From positions 8,465,978 through 8,529,977 of the forward strand of contig NC_052518.1 in assembly GCF_014356525.2 (NCBI RefSeq): DNA of 64,000 nt. The letters run 5' to 3'. The DNA is from Nilaparvata lugens. Lineage: Eukaryota > Arthropoda > Insecta > Hemiptera > Delphacidae. Positions 21,375-31,770 of this stretch are shown in pieces. Made by a program: the position numbers and the translations under genes. The notes under the pieces were generated by a model. That model saw only the letters and a program-made list of their open reading frames with translations. It had not been told where the DNA came from and did no database searches. Within the stretch, counting starts at the first letter, position 1. Each line of letters begins with the position of its first letter.

Positions 21375-21509
21375 TTAGTGCCGGTTGCAAAAAAGCCGGG
21401 TTATTTTCAATCCTGATTAATTCCAGTAGATCCATCTTTTTGAAATGGTCTTCTCTGATTTGGTTCACATGAAATTTATCAGGATTAAAATTTAACCGGG
21501 TATTTGTGA
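21375..21509. mobile_element. MITE, GCCGGTTGCAC family
   Basis: It starts TTAGTGCCGGTTGCAAAAAA and ends with an inverted AAATTTAACCGGG. It is a diverged copy of the family at 39923, 53329 and 61199. Confidence 0.6.
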
Positions 21510-21769
21510 GGGAAATTTTTTCATTCCTCTCGATATTAATCTCAATTTACTGTGATTAGATAGAACATTTCTGTATGAACTATGAATGTTATTATAATTT
21601 CTTCTTTCGTAATAAATTTTTATGGTTTTGTACTCCAGAGCGAAGCTCGGTCCCCGATATTAGAATTTCATTGGTCATTCAATATTTACAAAACAATACA
21701 TCGACTTCGTCAAATTACATCCGTTTTAAATGACTGTGATTCATGAGTCAGACTTAAAAATACATGAAT

Positions 21770-21960
21770 AAAATGCGTCGCTCGAGAAGGAGGGCATTCG
21801 ATTGATGTAATTTTCAAAAACCAACAACTAAGTTTCCGTTAATAAACTTCCATTGTAACTACACATTTTGCACGCTATTTCATTCCCATAACTTTAAAAT
21901 TGACAGTTTGACAAGTATTTTAAAACCACCCGATCCATCTGCGTCACCAAGTCCTAAGAC
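21770..21960 (-). repeat. Inverted partial copy of the duplicated block
   Basis: GCGTCGCTCGAGAAGGAGGG through AAACCACCCGATCCATCTGC is the reverse complement of 18185-18370 and 20330-20500. This gives the block three copies within 5 kb. Confidence 0.8.
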
Positions 21961-22215
21961 TTGATGGATTAATAGTGAACTGTGATGCACTCGTAAGAAC
22001 ATTTAACCTTCTGCAACTACTCCACCAATAAAAAATTAGAAATTGAAATGCTTAGACAGCTTGAAGCCTTTTATGATGTAGGCTAACCTTACTTCGTCTG
22101 CACTACAATGCCAACCTGCTGTAGGATAATTTTCTAAAAAGCAACTGTATTAAAAAAATACTTCTATTGAAGAATTTATTATTGATGTTACAATGATTTT
22201 GTGTTTTTGTTTCAG

Positions 22216-22375
22216 ATATGACTTGCCAAATTGTGGACTGGTGAATGGAGCTTTACCCCATATATCTCCTTCGCCGTCACCTTCAGTCCATGCTCTGCCC
22301 CCATCCATATTTTGTTTCCTTTGTGGTCTTCATTCGGAGAAGAGCATAGCCAAACCATTGTACAGTCGATCTCAG
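22216..22375 (+). CDS. Gene 1 exon: start of second Cys-rich module
   Basis: The acceptor is TTTGTTTCAG|A and the donor TCTCAG|gtgagt, phase 2 in and phase 0 out. The first base completes the Lys codon of the previous exon, giving ...ERRK-YDLPNCG. Residues run YDLPNCGLVNGALPHISP, a Ser/Pro-rich stretch, then IFCFLCGLHSEKS and YSRSQ. FCFLCG is the CxxCG that opens module 2; its second CxxC is in the next exon. Flanked by ordinary AT-rich intron. The start at 22193 in the open frame lies in the intron and is not used. Confidence 0.85.
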
Positions 22376-22434
22376 GTGAGTTGCTGTTTCCATTGTAAAT
22401 CATGAAAAAACGTGATCAATTTAATTTATCGATT

Positions 22435-22525
22435 CTCATTTATTCATTTCATTTATTCATGCATGTGGCTTTTATGGCAGAGGCATCCTCGTTGAGATGT
22501 TCTGCCTCGACGAAATACCAAATTT
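22435..22525. mobile_element. SINE-like fragment, GGCTTTTATGGCAGAG family
   Basis: GTGGCTTTTATGGCAGAGGC...GAGATGTTCTGCC recurs, diverged, at 46480-46575 (minus strand) and 59515-59690 (plus strand). It is short and non-coding. Confidence 0.5.
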
Positions 22526-23144
22526 TGCTCATTATAAACATTACAGTTGTTGTTGTATTGTGCGTGATGTTGTGATATTTTTCCATGATGAAAACACAGT
22601 TAGAAAGTGTCTACCACTTTTTATTATATACCATTTACAGCAGTACCAGATTTCATGGCTTAACCAGTCATAACTTTAGCCTCTTGTTCACAACAAAAGT
22701 ATTAACAAAAGAACAAAAGTTGTAAACAAGACAGCTAAAGATGTGGCTAGGTAAGTCATGAAACCTTGTACTGTTTTGAATAGTTCTGTTGTTAATATAA
22801 TAGGTAAAAGTGGTTGACGATTTCTAATTGTGTTTTCATCATAGTTCATAGGTTACACATATCAACATACACTTGAAAAATGGAAATGTTAATGTAGTGT
22901 ATTTGACATTTTAAATTATGTGTTTGTTTATTTCAAGAAAACGTTGAGGTAGAATGAGGTTTAGTCACTAGAAAATGGTTGAAATTACAGCGACGTAATG
23001 GCAGGTGACCTCTTTCCCGTGACTTTTTTCTCTATATGAGGATGTTTTTTTGTTGATTTTTTGAAATATGTAGGCTATTAGTTTTGATTGTAAGCGGCCC
23101 ATAAATATGCAATATTATTCTACAATATTGTACCTACTTATAAG

Positions 23145-23345
23145 GTCTTCGCTTGACAAAATCCGGAGCAATGGCCAACGAAGGCGAGCGCTGGCAAAGC
23201 AGCCATCCACACTCTTGCGCTCGTTGTCATTTCTACGCATTGGGCGATGGTGTGGATGCGGCATCACATTAGGCCACACAACTGTATTAAGCACGCCGTA
23301 GTCACAGCGGTGACCGCATCTGTTTACGACAGTTGTGTGGCCTGT
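23145..23345. mobile_element. GC-rich inverted-repeat element
   Basis: CAACGAAGGCGAGCGCTGGC, CCACACTCTTGCGCTC and a right-hand AGGCCACACAACTG / CAGTTGTGTGGCC pair give inverted segments. Parts match 3560-3860. Probably two nested MITEs; the borders are uncertain. Confidence 0.45.
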
Positions 23346-23394
23346 TGTTATAAGCTGGTACTATATTTTACAATAGGAGCAATCAAGGAAAATT

Positions 23395-23750
23395 AAATAT
23401 GGAGGATAAGAACAAACGAGGAACTAGGAAGATTGTTCGAGGAGACCAGTATTTTATCTGTTGTGAAAAGCATGAGGCTGAGATGGGCTGGTCATGAGCA
23501 CAGAATGCATGAAGGGAGGGGTGCCAAAGATGATGCTGGAATGTAAACCCGGAGGAAGAAGACTACAAAGAAGACCAAGAAAGCGGTGGGTTGACGATGT
23601 GGAGGAGGATTTGCGAAGAATGGGTGTAAGAAGATGGTGAAGAACAGCAGAATGTCGAGAGAGATGGAAGCACGTGGTTGTGAAGACTAAGGCCCCTACA
23701 TGGGCTGTAGTGCCAATAATGATGATGATGATGATATTGTACAATAATAC
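23395..23750 (+). mobile_element. 5'-truncated LINE 3' end with (ATG)n tail
   Basis: The frame reads IRTNEELGRLFEETSILSVV, then KSMRLRWAGHEHRMHEG, a 'lrWaGHv.Rm' tail as in 18326-18709 but from another copy. It ends WRTAECRERWKHVVVKTKAP and an ATGATGATGATGATGAT tail at 23718-23734. One or more frameshifts lie in the middle. Confidence 0.8.
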
Positions 23751-23894
23751 TGAGTGTCTATTTCGTGCTTTAAATATGTGTAATTTTATTTATTTATTCA
23801 ATTATTCAGAATTACATAACTTTTAGAAAAGTACCACAGTCGTAAGCCCAAAAAGGGTTCCAATCTTAATTTATACAACAGTCCAAATGCAGCT

Positions 23895-24257
23895 ATAGTG
23901 AGGTCCACGTTATGATGGCAGTGTTTGATTAGCAATGTTATTGCTATCCTTGTCTATCATTCAACAAAGCGGATAGTGCTATATTCTGCTTTGTTCTGTT
24001 GCCAGATCGTCTTTTAACAATGTAGAATTAATAAACAAATATTTCATATTAATTAGGAAAATCTATTATGAACTTATTGAAAAATATAAATTATTGCTTA
24101 ATAAAATGTAATTGATTATTTTAAACGAGAATGAACCGTTAATATTACCTCAATAAACCTGTATCAGCTACCGTCTATAGAAGGCATTCACAAAACAGGA
24201 TCGGCAATGTTCTTCTCCTATCTTTCTCCACTGCCATTATAACGTGGACCTCACTTA
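23895..24257. mobile_element. MITE, TATAGTGAGGTCCACG family
   Basis: The left end is ATAGTGAGGTCCACGTTATG and the right end CACTGCCATTATAACGTGG ACCTCACT. It is about 360 bp, non-coding. It ends about 144 bp before the next gene 1 exon. Confidence 0.85.
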
Positions 24258-24400
24258 GATTATGGGTCACTTTTACATTTCTGAATTAAACACTTCAATT
24301 AAATTCAAATTATATTATTTGGATATCAGGATGTTGATTTAATTTCAAGAGATGTTTCTGATCAGGATGTTAATTTGTGGATATTTTTTGTTAATTGCAG

Positions 24401-24628
24401 GGGCGCGGAGCACCATTCTTTCCATGGTTAAGTAAGCACCAACCACACACCAATGCTGAACAATTGCGGGAGGATGGGTCAGTGCTAGTGTGCACATTTT
24501 GTTACCATAGCGTCTTAGCACAGTGGCGCCGGGGAGAGACGCATCACCATCCTAACTTCCATGACTACATATGCTATGTGTGTGGCATAACCACCTATAG
24601 GAAACGTGTACGAGCTTTACCTGTCAAG
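24401..24628 (+). CDS. Gene 1 exon: end of module 2, start of module 3
   Basis: The acceptor is TTAATTGCAG|GGG and the donor GTCAAG|gtgaga, phase 0 at both ends, 76 codons. It begins [20 protein letters not shown], then [20 protein letters not shown], completing module 2 begun by FCFLCG in the previous exon. It then has [20 protein letters not shown], the CxxCG of module 3. Spacing and order match module 1 in the exon at 14764: CxxCG, FPFL/FPWL, VLVCxxC, L..QW. Possible zinc ligands are the four Cys per module. The residues after AAG in the open frame are intronic. Confidence 0.87.
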
Positions 24629-24743
24629 GTGAGATTCAACTTGGTGATCAACGTTGCTCAAAACTATACAAAACAAATTTGTCAAATAAATTTTAAAATA
24701 TAATTTCTCGATTGAATGATACTGTATTGTGGTAATTGTTAAT

Positions 24744-24910
24744 AAGGTGTGTACAGATATACGCGCCGCGAACATGAGCAATTCACTTCTAATCAGCTGA
24801 CTATATCTGTATTTTTACAGAGACGGTAAGATACAGATATAAAAAGCTTGACATCAGCTGATTAAAAGTGAATTGCTCATGTTCGCGGCGCGTAAATCTG
24901 TACGCACCTA
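24744..24910. mobile_element. MITE, AGGTGCGTACAGA family
   Basis: The left end is AAGGTGTGTACAGATATACG and the right end CGTAAATCTGTACGCACCT. Inside are inverted CGCGCCGCGAACATGAGCAA and its mate, and inverted TCAGCTGA words. It is nearly palindromic over its whole length. A related copy is at 36315-36496. Confidence 0.85.
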
Positions 24911-25016
24911 TAGCCTCCACCAAGTTCGCCTTACACCCACACGAGAACTGTTGATCTCAAATTGCGCCCCAACAGTAATTCTGTGTAATAATTGAGAACA
25001 CCAATTATTGGAGTCC

Positions 25017-25615
25017 TCGTGAGGGTGTAGATTTAACTGAACTGAACTAAACCAGTACAGCTGAATACTATGATGGTTTTATATGAAAATATAGTCCTGG
25101 AAATTAATGGGAAAGATATCATCCAGTTCAGTTTTCAGATTGATAATGTTTGATTCTGAGCAGAAGATTCATCTATCGAGAGAGATTGTGGAAGATGAGG
25201 AAGCTCCAACTTCAAAGTCGCAAACGAAAGCCTTTAACCACTGGAAACAGCTAGTGATACTAATTGATAGAATAGTTCTTCTGGATGTTACAATATCCGT
25301 GATACTACTCAAATTGCTATACTTTCCGCATTTATCTGAGTATAAATTGGATTACAAGCTGCTCAATTAATGGGGATTCACCTTCATAATGATACCCTAC
25401 TAATACAACTTCTTGCTGATTTTAAAGACAATAAATAACTGAAATATCAAAATAATGAAATGAATGAACCAGAATACAATAATTGTATTGTCAGTTCTGC
25501 TTTATTTATTTCACTATTTTGATGTTTCATTTTCAGGACTATAGTTTCTTATAAAAACCAATAAAATATTCAGCGTTACTGGTTTAGTTCAGTTCATCTA
25601 CACGGCTGTAGGTGG
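25017..25615. mobile_element. Inverted-repeat element carrying an open frame
   Basis: The left arm 25017-25096 (TGTAGATTTAACTGAACTGA...ATAGTCCTGG) is matched in reverse by the right arm 25535-25605 (CAGGACTATAG...GGTTTAGTTCAGTTCATCTA). An inner hairpin lies at 25440-25540 (CAATAATTGTATTG at its centre). The frame at 25107-25370 lies between the left arm and the inner hairpin. Confidence 0.65.
25107..25373 (+). pseudogene. Possible gene fragment captured in an element
   Basis: An 87-codon frame whose end reads KAFNHWKQLVILIDRIVLLD, then a hydrophobic run VTISVILLKLLYFPHL, then a polar tail and stop. W-x3-V/L-x2-x-DR followed by a single hydrophobic segment near the C-terminus recalls the M4 region of Cys-loop ligand-gated channels, preceded by an acidic loop-like segment (VEDEEAPTSKS). 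The match is only to that loose pattern, and no other receptor parts are nearby. It could equally be chance. It lies within an intron of gene 1 and between inverted repeats. Confidence 0.25.
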
Positions 25616-25656
25616 GTAGGTTTCAACATGAAATAGTCCTGGAAATAAAAAATAAA

Positions 25657-25870
25657 ATGCTAAATAGATTAGAGTTAACAAACTAATGAATCAAGTAATG
25701 TATTTTATACTTTAAGTTTTAACTTTGTTTTAAACTTTAGATCTAAGATTAAAGTCGACGGTTTGGCATTTCTCTTAATGTTCAAATGTTAAAAAAAAAT
25801 GCTAATAGATTAGAGTTAACAAACTAATGAATCAAGTAATGTATTTTATACTTTAAGTTTTAAACTTTGT
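25657..25870 (+). repeat. Direct duplication around GCTAATAGATTAGAGTTAAC
   Basis: The segment ATGCTAAATAGATTAGAGTT...TTTAAGTTTTAA occurs at 25657-25735 and again at 25799-25866. They are separated by a short stretch matching the start of the 25870 repeat (GTCGACGGTTTGGCATTTC). Confidence 0.75.
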
Positions 25871-26291
25871 TGACCGAGCGAAGTGAGGTCTAAGATTCAT
25901 TCAAGTCGACGGTTTGGCATTTCTCTTAATGTTCAAATGTTTATATGTTTAAATGTTTATATGTTGCGCATTTACCGCGAAACGCGGTAATAGATTTTCA
26001 TGAAATTTGACAGGTATGTTCCTTTTTTAATTGCGCGTCGACGTATAGACAAGGTTTTTGGAAATTTTGCATTTCAAGGATAATATAAAAGGAAAAAGGA
26101 GTCTCCTTCATACGCCAATATTAGAGTAAAAATCAGACTATAGAATTATTCATCATAAATCAGCTGACAAGTGATTACACATATGTGTGGAGAAGCCAGT
26201 CTATTGCTGTATTTCCATAAGGTATATAGTTTCAATCAAGTACTTGTGGATGAGAATACTGCGTTAGGTCTACTGTTCACAGAACTACTAG
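25870..26291 (-). repeat. Dispersed repeat, copy 2 (inverted to 2669-3067)
   Basis: TGACCGAGCGAAGTGAGG to AGTTCTGTTCACAGAACTACT-like end; it is the reverse complement of 2669-3067 along its whole length. It contains a small duplicated TGTTTATATGTTTAAATG. Confidence 0.75.
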
Positions 26292-26374
26292 TAATTATCA
26301 TTAAGGATAAATAAATTTGAATTTGAACTACATTGTAAACAGCGTCATAGAGTAACACAGTGAAACTTTAGAGT

Positions 26375-26425
26375 AACATAGAGAGTAGAGTAGAGTAGAG
26401 TAGAGAGAGTAGAGTAAAACATAGA
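26375..26425 (+). repeat. Microsatellite (AGAGT)n
   Basis: GAGTAGAGTAGAGTAGAGAG and similar pentamers, about 45 bp, imperfect. Confidence 0.8.
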
Positions 26426-26509
26426 GTAACACAGTGTATACATTGATACTTGTGCAAGTTTACACTATATGTGGAATTTCTAAGGTGAAATGTAAAGGTT
26501 TTGTTACTC

Positions 26510-26650
26510 CCACATGTACTACATTTAATCCAAACTAGTTTCAATGCTGCCTCAAGGCATCATCTTCAGTGGTACAGTCTAACCAAAAAACCACTGAAGT
26601 TGATGCCTTCAGTGCATTGAAACTAGTTTGGATTAAATTAATCATACTTG
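26510..26650. mobile_element. Inverted-repeat element, AACTAGTTT ends
   Basis: AATCCAAACTAGTTTCAATG at 26527 and CATTGAAACTAGTTTGGATT at 26614 form inverted arms with a short spacer (...CTTCAGTGGTACAGTCTAACC...). It is a hairpin-like MITE. Confidence 0.75.
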
Positions 26651-26841
26651 GAAGTGACAACATCTTTTTATCCCACCTCAATACTTGTGTAAGTTTTTAA
26701 TCAACTAACTAAATTTCAATTGGTTGAAAAATTGTAAAACTTATTCTTTAGTGTGAGATCTCTTGATACTAGTTATTACATCCATTTCAATTGGTTTAAA
26801 AAAATGGAAAACTTATTCTTTATTATAAGATCTCTTGATAC

Positions 26842-27061
26842 TATAGTGTGGTCCACGTTATAATGGCAGTGGATGAAGATAGAAGAATAGCGATACCGAT
26901 TCTCTGCATTAATTAATTATATTTCTACACTGTCAAAAACATAATTGGCATCGTTGTGGGCCTAGAAAAGGATAGTACCACCGGCTTTGTCAAATGATAG
27001 ACAAGGATAGCAAAACCAAAGTTCATCAAATACTGTCATTATAACGTGGACCTCACTATAG
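26842..27061. mobile_element. MITE, TATAGTGAGGTCCACG family
   Basis: The left end is CTATAGTGTGGTCCACGTTA and the right end TAACGTGGACCTCACTATAG, 220 bp. The core CCTTGTCTATCATT is inverted here relative to the other copies. Confidence 0.85.
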
Positions 27062-28292
27062 TTATTATTGAACAAGCACTTTGTAATCAGCATTGAAATG
27101 ATTGGGAGAGGGCTGTCACATTGAAAATGGATGTGTTACAGAAGTTTTTGTTTTCTATTTTTTCTCAAGTTTTTCTAATTCTGTTCGTAATCATCATGAT
27201 CATTGTCAATGTATATACTTACAACTAATAATTGACTGCATGTCGGTGTTTAAAACAACAAAATAGTATGTTAATACATCGCAATCAGGAATTGATCAAG
27301 AAACCAAAATCTGTAATATAACATCGTGGAAGTCATCTTTATTTTTGTCATGTCAGAGGCCCCTGAAATTGATCAGGTGCGACCTGTAAACTCCGACACC
27401 AGACCTGAGTCAGCCAGGTCACTCTATATTTATTATTTAGGTCGATATTATTATTTATTATTATCCTCTACCAAAGACTAGACTCAACAGTTTTATAACT
27501 GTTTTTTTTTGTAACAGTTTACCAAAGACTAGACTAGAGAAATGTTCTATTACCCAACAAATTAGCAATTCTTTTCATGATAATTGTCACATTTGTATAG
27601 ATGAATGAACTGTTCTGTTACACGCAATGTGAACTTACTTGAGAAAGTCGCTATTCTTATACTGATAATTTTCATGATTGTATGGATGAATTAACACGGA
27701 CTTGCAGAACTTCAGTGGTCGCGCGTGAGCATTTTGCTCACACTCACCCTTATGGCTCCCTAGACTATAAACAGTTCGTTTTGACAATGCTCTTTCAATA
27801 TTTATCAATTTCAAATCTTTCTCAAACGTGTTTCATGTTATTATATACTATTTAATAGTATATAATAACATAATACATGGAGGAGATTCCAAAAATACAT
27901 ACTGCAAATTTATTGTTAGAATTTATCATTTCTATGGGATAAAATAATCTACTCATGAATGGAATGAATATACCTTCTTTATTTGACTCATTTTTCGACA
28001 TTTAGATAAAATAAAAAGATAATGAAAGTTTGAATTAGAAGATGGAATATAAAATGGGAAGATAATACCTATGTATTGAAATTAGTCAACGTTCATTCTG
28101 TCATCCTCAAACTGTTCAAGTTGTCTAGAGGACAGTCACAGCGAGGTTTACATGAGCTGCCAACCTTGGAAAACGAAAATTCCCAAAGCTACATACAAAA
28201 GTTACAATTGTGCGGCAATTTGCCGCGGGCGCGACTACTCGCGTGTTAACAAGCGATGTAAACAATTAATTGAATTTGAATTTTGTTTGAAG
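27062..28292. other. Intron stretch, mostly unassigned
   Basis: This is AT-rich sequence between the MITE and the next exon. Around 27355-27425 the wording GAGGCCCCTGAAATTGATCA...GACCTGAGTCAGCCAGGTCA is GC-richer and looks like a transposon tail. A small palindrome TATTATATACTATTTAATAGTATATAATA lies near 27839-27867. No exon found. Confidence 0.5.
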
Positions 28293-28538
28293 GAATTCCC
28301 ATTTCTCCGCTACCATCGCCAACCGGAGCGATCCCTCCTACTGGAGAACGGGGAGTTCGCAGTGGTCTGTCTGGACTGCTACGAGACCCTGAGGACGCAG
28401 AGCCTCGAGTACGAAAGATGGGGTCTCCCACTTGAAAAAAGACAATACAACTGGTTCACTCAGCCTCCACCTCCTGAGGACTCGTCTGATGCCACTGTTG
28501 CTAGGTTACCGTCTGGCCAACGCTCTGATAAACCGCAG
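28293..28538 (+). CDS. Gene 1 exon: end of module 3
   Basis: The acceptor is TTTGTTTGAAG|GAA and the donor CCGCAG|gtttgt, phase 0 at both ends, 82 codons. It reads [20 protein letters not shown], then [37 protein letters not shown] and a PPPPEDSSD linker. This completes the module opened by YICYVCG. Its tail [10 protein letters not shown] parallels VPLERRK-YDL at the end of module 1, so the repeat unit includes this segment. The frame upstream of 28293 is intronic. The last 45 bp plus donor are copied several times downstream. The minus-strand frame is a shadow. Confidence 0.85.
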
Positions 28539-29290
28539 GTTTGTTTAGTAACCAACTTTTGAAATTTAAATTTAGTGCAAAAAATCTATCAGAAAAGAAT
28601 TAAAATGTTGCTATGTTACCGTCCGGCAAGCTTTCTGATTAACCGCAGGTTTGTTTAGTAACCAACTTTTGAAATTTAAATTTATTGCAAAAAACATTCA
28701 AAAAATAATTGAAATGTGGCTAGGTTACCGTCCGGCAAACGTTCTGATTAACCGCAGGTTTGTTTAGTAACAAACAAAATTACTCAAAAATTTCCAATCT
28801 GTAGAGATTTGAGTGATATATTTTTGTTTTTAAATATCAAAATTCAAAATTTTTAGTTTAGTCATTAGTTTTGAAGTGGAAATTGGACTTTTTGAAGTGA
28901 AAGTGAAATCTTAACCTTATTCTTTTTTGAAACTTTTATTTGTAAAAATTTGAGAGAATACAGTTTTGGGCTATGCCTGTTGTCTTCTCCCAATCATATT
29001 ATATTTATTATAATTATGATCTGTAATGCCAATGGAATAAATGAATAAACAATCTTCTGAGATCTAAATTTATTACAGAAAAGAATTGAACCGTTGCTAG
29101 GTTAATGTCTGATCAACGCTCTGATAAGCTTCAGGTTTGTCTACTAAACAACTTTTGAAATTTAAATTTATTGCAAAACCCGATCAGAATAGAAATGAAC
29201 TGTTGCTATGTTACTGTCTGGCCACCGCTCTTATAAACAGCAGGTTTCATGTAAGAACCTGGTTTCATGCAGGTTTCATGCTGCTATTTT
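28494..29290 (+). repeat. Repeats of the exon end and its donor
   Basis: A unit of about 108 bp starts in the exon (GTTGCTAGGTTACCGTCTGG) and runs through the donor (CCGCAGGTTTGTTTAGTAAC) to a GAAATTTAAATTTA stretch. It recurs at about 28608, 28716, 29093 and 29201. Copies 2 and 3 keep CCGCAG|GTTTGT; later copies have TTCAG|GTTTGT and AGCAG|GTTTCA. Copies 2 and 3 carry a TAA in the original frame, and an unrelated stretch of about 300 bp separates copies 3 and 4. Confidence 0.85.
28940..29060. mobile_element. SINE-like fragment between donor repeats
   Basis: ACAGTTTTGGGCTATGCCTG and TAATGCCAATGGAATAAATG resemble the fragment at 85-130 and end-like (AATAAA/TGAATAAA) tails elsewhere. It lies in the gap between donor-repeat copies 3 and 4. 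Confidence 0.45.
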
Positions 29291-29671
29291 CGCTGTTGTT
29301 GACTACCCTATCATCTATTGTAAGTAGTGCGCAAGCGCACACATTCATACCACTGTCGTTTCAGTAATTAAACTATATCAAGGAAATTTAGTTTGTCGTG
29401 CTCTCTTGTACGTTTGTCATTACTTTCACTAGTTTACTACTCCTCTACAGTTTGTTTTACACTCAAGCTTCTTGATACAATATTGTAACTAACAGAATAC
29501 GTTTTCACGTTAGTGAATAAATCTTCTCATTAAGGTAATGAAATAGTTAATTTATTCAATTCCTAGTAAAAGAAAGAAACTTGTCTGTGTGTATACCACT
29601 GTATAATGTTAGATTATTTGGTTGAAAAAATTAGATCTTTAAAAAATGGATTAAATGTTGTTATTTTCCAG

Positions 29672-29783
29672 GTTCCTCCCGGCCTTCCTGTGAGTCGGAC
29701 GCCACGTAAAAATTGTTCGAGCTCCTCTACGAAACACATGAGTGACAAATCTCGTCAACAGGGAGCAACTAAGAATGAACAAG
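29672..29783 (+). CDS. Gene 1 exon: basic Ser-rich linker
   Basis: The acceptor is TTATTTTCCAG|GTT and the donor CAAG|gttagt, phase 0 in and phase 1 out, 37 codons plus one base. It reads VPPGLPVSRTPRKNCSSSST, then KHMSDKSRQQGATKNEQ. It is polar and basic, with no domain. It follows the third module and is probably a disordered linker. Upstream residues in the open frame (MLDYLVEK...) are intronic. The next exon must begin with two bases of a split Gly-like codon. Confidence 0.7.
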
Positions 29784-30000
29784 GTTAGTGAATACAATAA
29801 TTCTTTCTAACCATAACATCCAATTACTTCTATCCAAAAAATCTAGATGTTGTTTTCCATAACGAAACACTATATATTAACTATGTTGTAGGCTACACAC
29901 TGTGTTTCTTCGTCAAAGTGTCTAGACTACAACAACGTTAAGATATCGTTGTGTCTGGGAGACATCATTCCTATCCAGCATCTACAAACCCCTATTTATT

Positions 30001-30692
30001 AGGCCCTGTACACATGACGACGTTAAACGCCGTGGTTAACGCTCGGTTGTCAAACGTGCGTTTGACACATACATAGAAACAATGGGATCGTACACATATG
30101 CAAACGCGCGTCTTGAATCAACGTCGGCAAAACGCGGTGCTTGTAGTTTCCACATCAACCGCCGCGTTTGCAGAGCGCTTCGAGTTCCTATACTGTGCAT
30201 TGGAACGTACACATGCACTCAATCGAACGCTCGCTTTTGAATGAATGAATGAATGAATTTTATTTGCCAAAAACAAAATACAAAAAAGCTTTACAAAAAA
30301 TAAATATACTTGAACCAAGATACATACATTTATTTAATTATATATAATAACGAAATGATATTCTTTATATTATAAATATAGTTATAAAATGAAGATTCAA
30401 TTTATGTTCACATGCATAGGTACAGTAGGTGAGGCAAAAACACCGGCAAAAGGAAGATTCCTTGTGCGCCAGTGTGAGTCGTAAATCAGCTTAATCAGGG
30501 ATGTAATATATAAACTTGAATTGTATATAAATTATGTAGTGAATAGGTGATCTGAGCCCTGATAAGTGATCTTGTGTTTTGTTTCATCTTGTTTTGTGTT
30601 TGCAACGGTCAACGCACGGTTAACGCCCTCATGTGTACGGTATCACAATTTGCCAACGCGGCGTCTAACGCCGTCATGTGTACAGTGTCTTA
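30001..30692. mobile_element. MITE with CTGTACACATGACG ends, with nested insert
   Basis: The left end is AGGCCCTGTACACATGACGA and the right end CCGTCATGTGTACAGTGTCT, inverted. Both subterminal parts are rich in AACGC / GCGTT words. A SINE-like element of about 240 bp (30236-30480) interrupts it. No coding. Confidence 0.75.
30236..30480. mobile_element. SINE-like insert, CCGGCAAAA family
   Basis: It starts TGAATGAATGAATGAATTTTATTTGCC, a simple-repeat edge, and contains ACACCGGCAAAAGG and TGTGCGCCAGTGTGAG, matching 15260-15295. Confidence 0.55.
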
Positions 30693-30699
30693 GAGCTAA

Positions 30700-31770
30700 G
30701 GAGATGTTCATAGTTGGAAATTACTATTCAGTATTTGCAAACCCTATCAACTATAAATTACAGTACATAGTAAATAAATGACAGCTAAAAAATCGTTTGT
30801 TATTGGAAATCTCTCATCTCAACATGTCAGATAAGTTGACTACAGTTTTTGCTCACACAGTACTGGCGTTTTCGTCTGGTTACAGTCTATCAATTGAAAA
30901 AGAAAATGAAAAAGATTTTATTCATCCAAAAACTAGTACAATAACAGGAAAAATCTGTTTCTTATCATCTAAACATAGACATGTACAGTAATAATGATGT
31001 AACAGAATGATAAGATTCTTTTATAAGAATGAATAAAACAAAAAACGCCCCGAGGCCTAGCCTGTGTGTGGTGAAATTTTATCAAGTTAGCATCCTAAAC
31101 AATCACCTACTGTGAAAGAAACGACAAAATGGTGTTCTGCCAATCGCTTCATTAATAATTGAAATGTTTTTTCAAATGTTATTCATAAAATATTGTGTTC
31201 ATTTGATGGAACCAGGTTCTGCTTGATCTGCTGATGTAGAAGAAATATTGAAACTTTGACAAATCCTACATTATTGTGACTATTTGTTTATTTTTGTAAG
31301 TAATCTGTTTCTTTTTGTGTTTCCTGAGATTAATCAAGTTCCTTGTTCCAAGTTCCCCGTTCCACTTCAATTTGTGACAAGAGTCATTAATACTCAATTT
31401 TTCTATGAATGAATACTTATCGAGTCACCAATGCTTCAGTTTTCTGTGAATGAATAATAATTGAGACATCAATGCTTCCGTTTTCTATCAATGAATACTT
31501 GAATCATACATAATACTCCATGAGATGTTACAGTGAACATTTCAATTGATGCTATTAAAGTATTCAATTGCCCAAGACGATAATATTAACTTGGACAGTT
31601 GTATACTATAATTTAATCAATTTCTCTGTTCTCTAGTATCATCAATGTACATGGTAAATGAATGCGTCTAAACAGTCATTAAAAAAATAATGAATGAAAA
31701 ATGAATATTTGCTCAAATATTATCGGTTCACATAAAATATATTATGATGATTAAATAACCATTATGAGTT
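30700..31770. other. Intron or intergenic stretch, nothing identified
   Basis: AT-rich. The frame at 30797-30991 has no splice context or recognisable content. Weak direct repeats of CAATGCTTC(A/C)GTTTTCT with AATGAATACTT occur at 31405-31500. Confidence 0.5.

Noticed and set aside
30797..30991. 64-codon frame in the presumed gene 1 intron
   Set aside because: No splice sites in the right phase, AT-rich codon use and no recognisable content.
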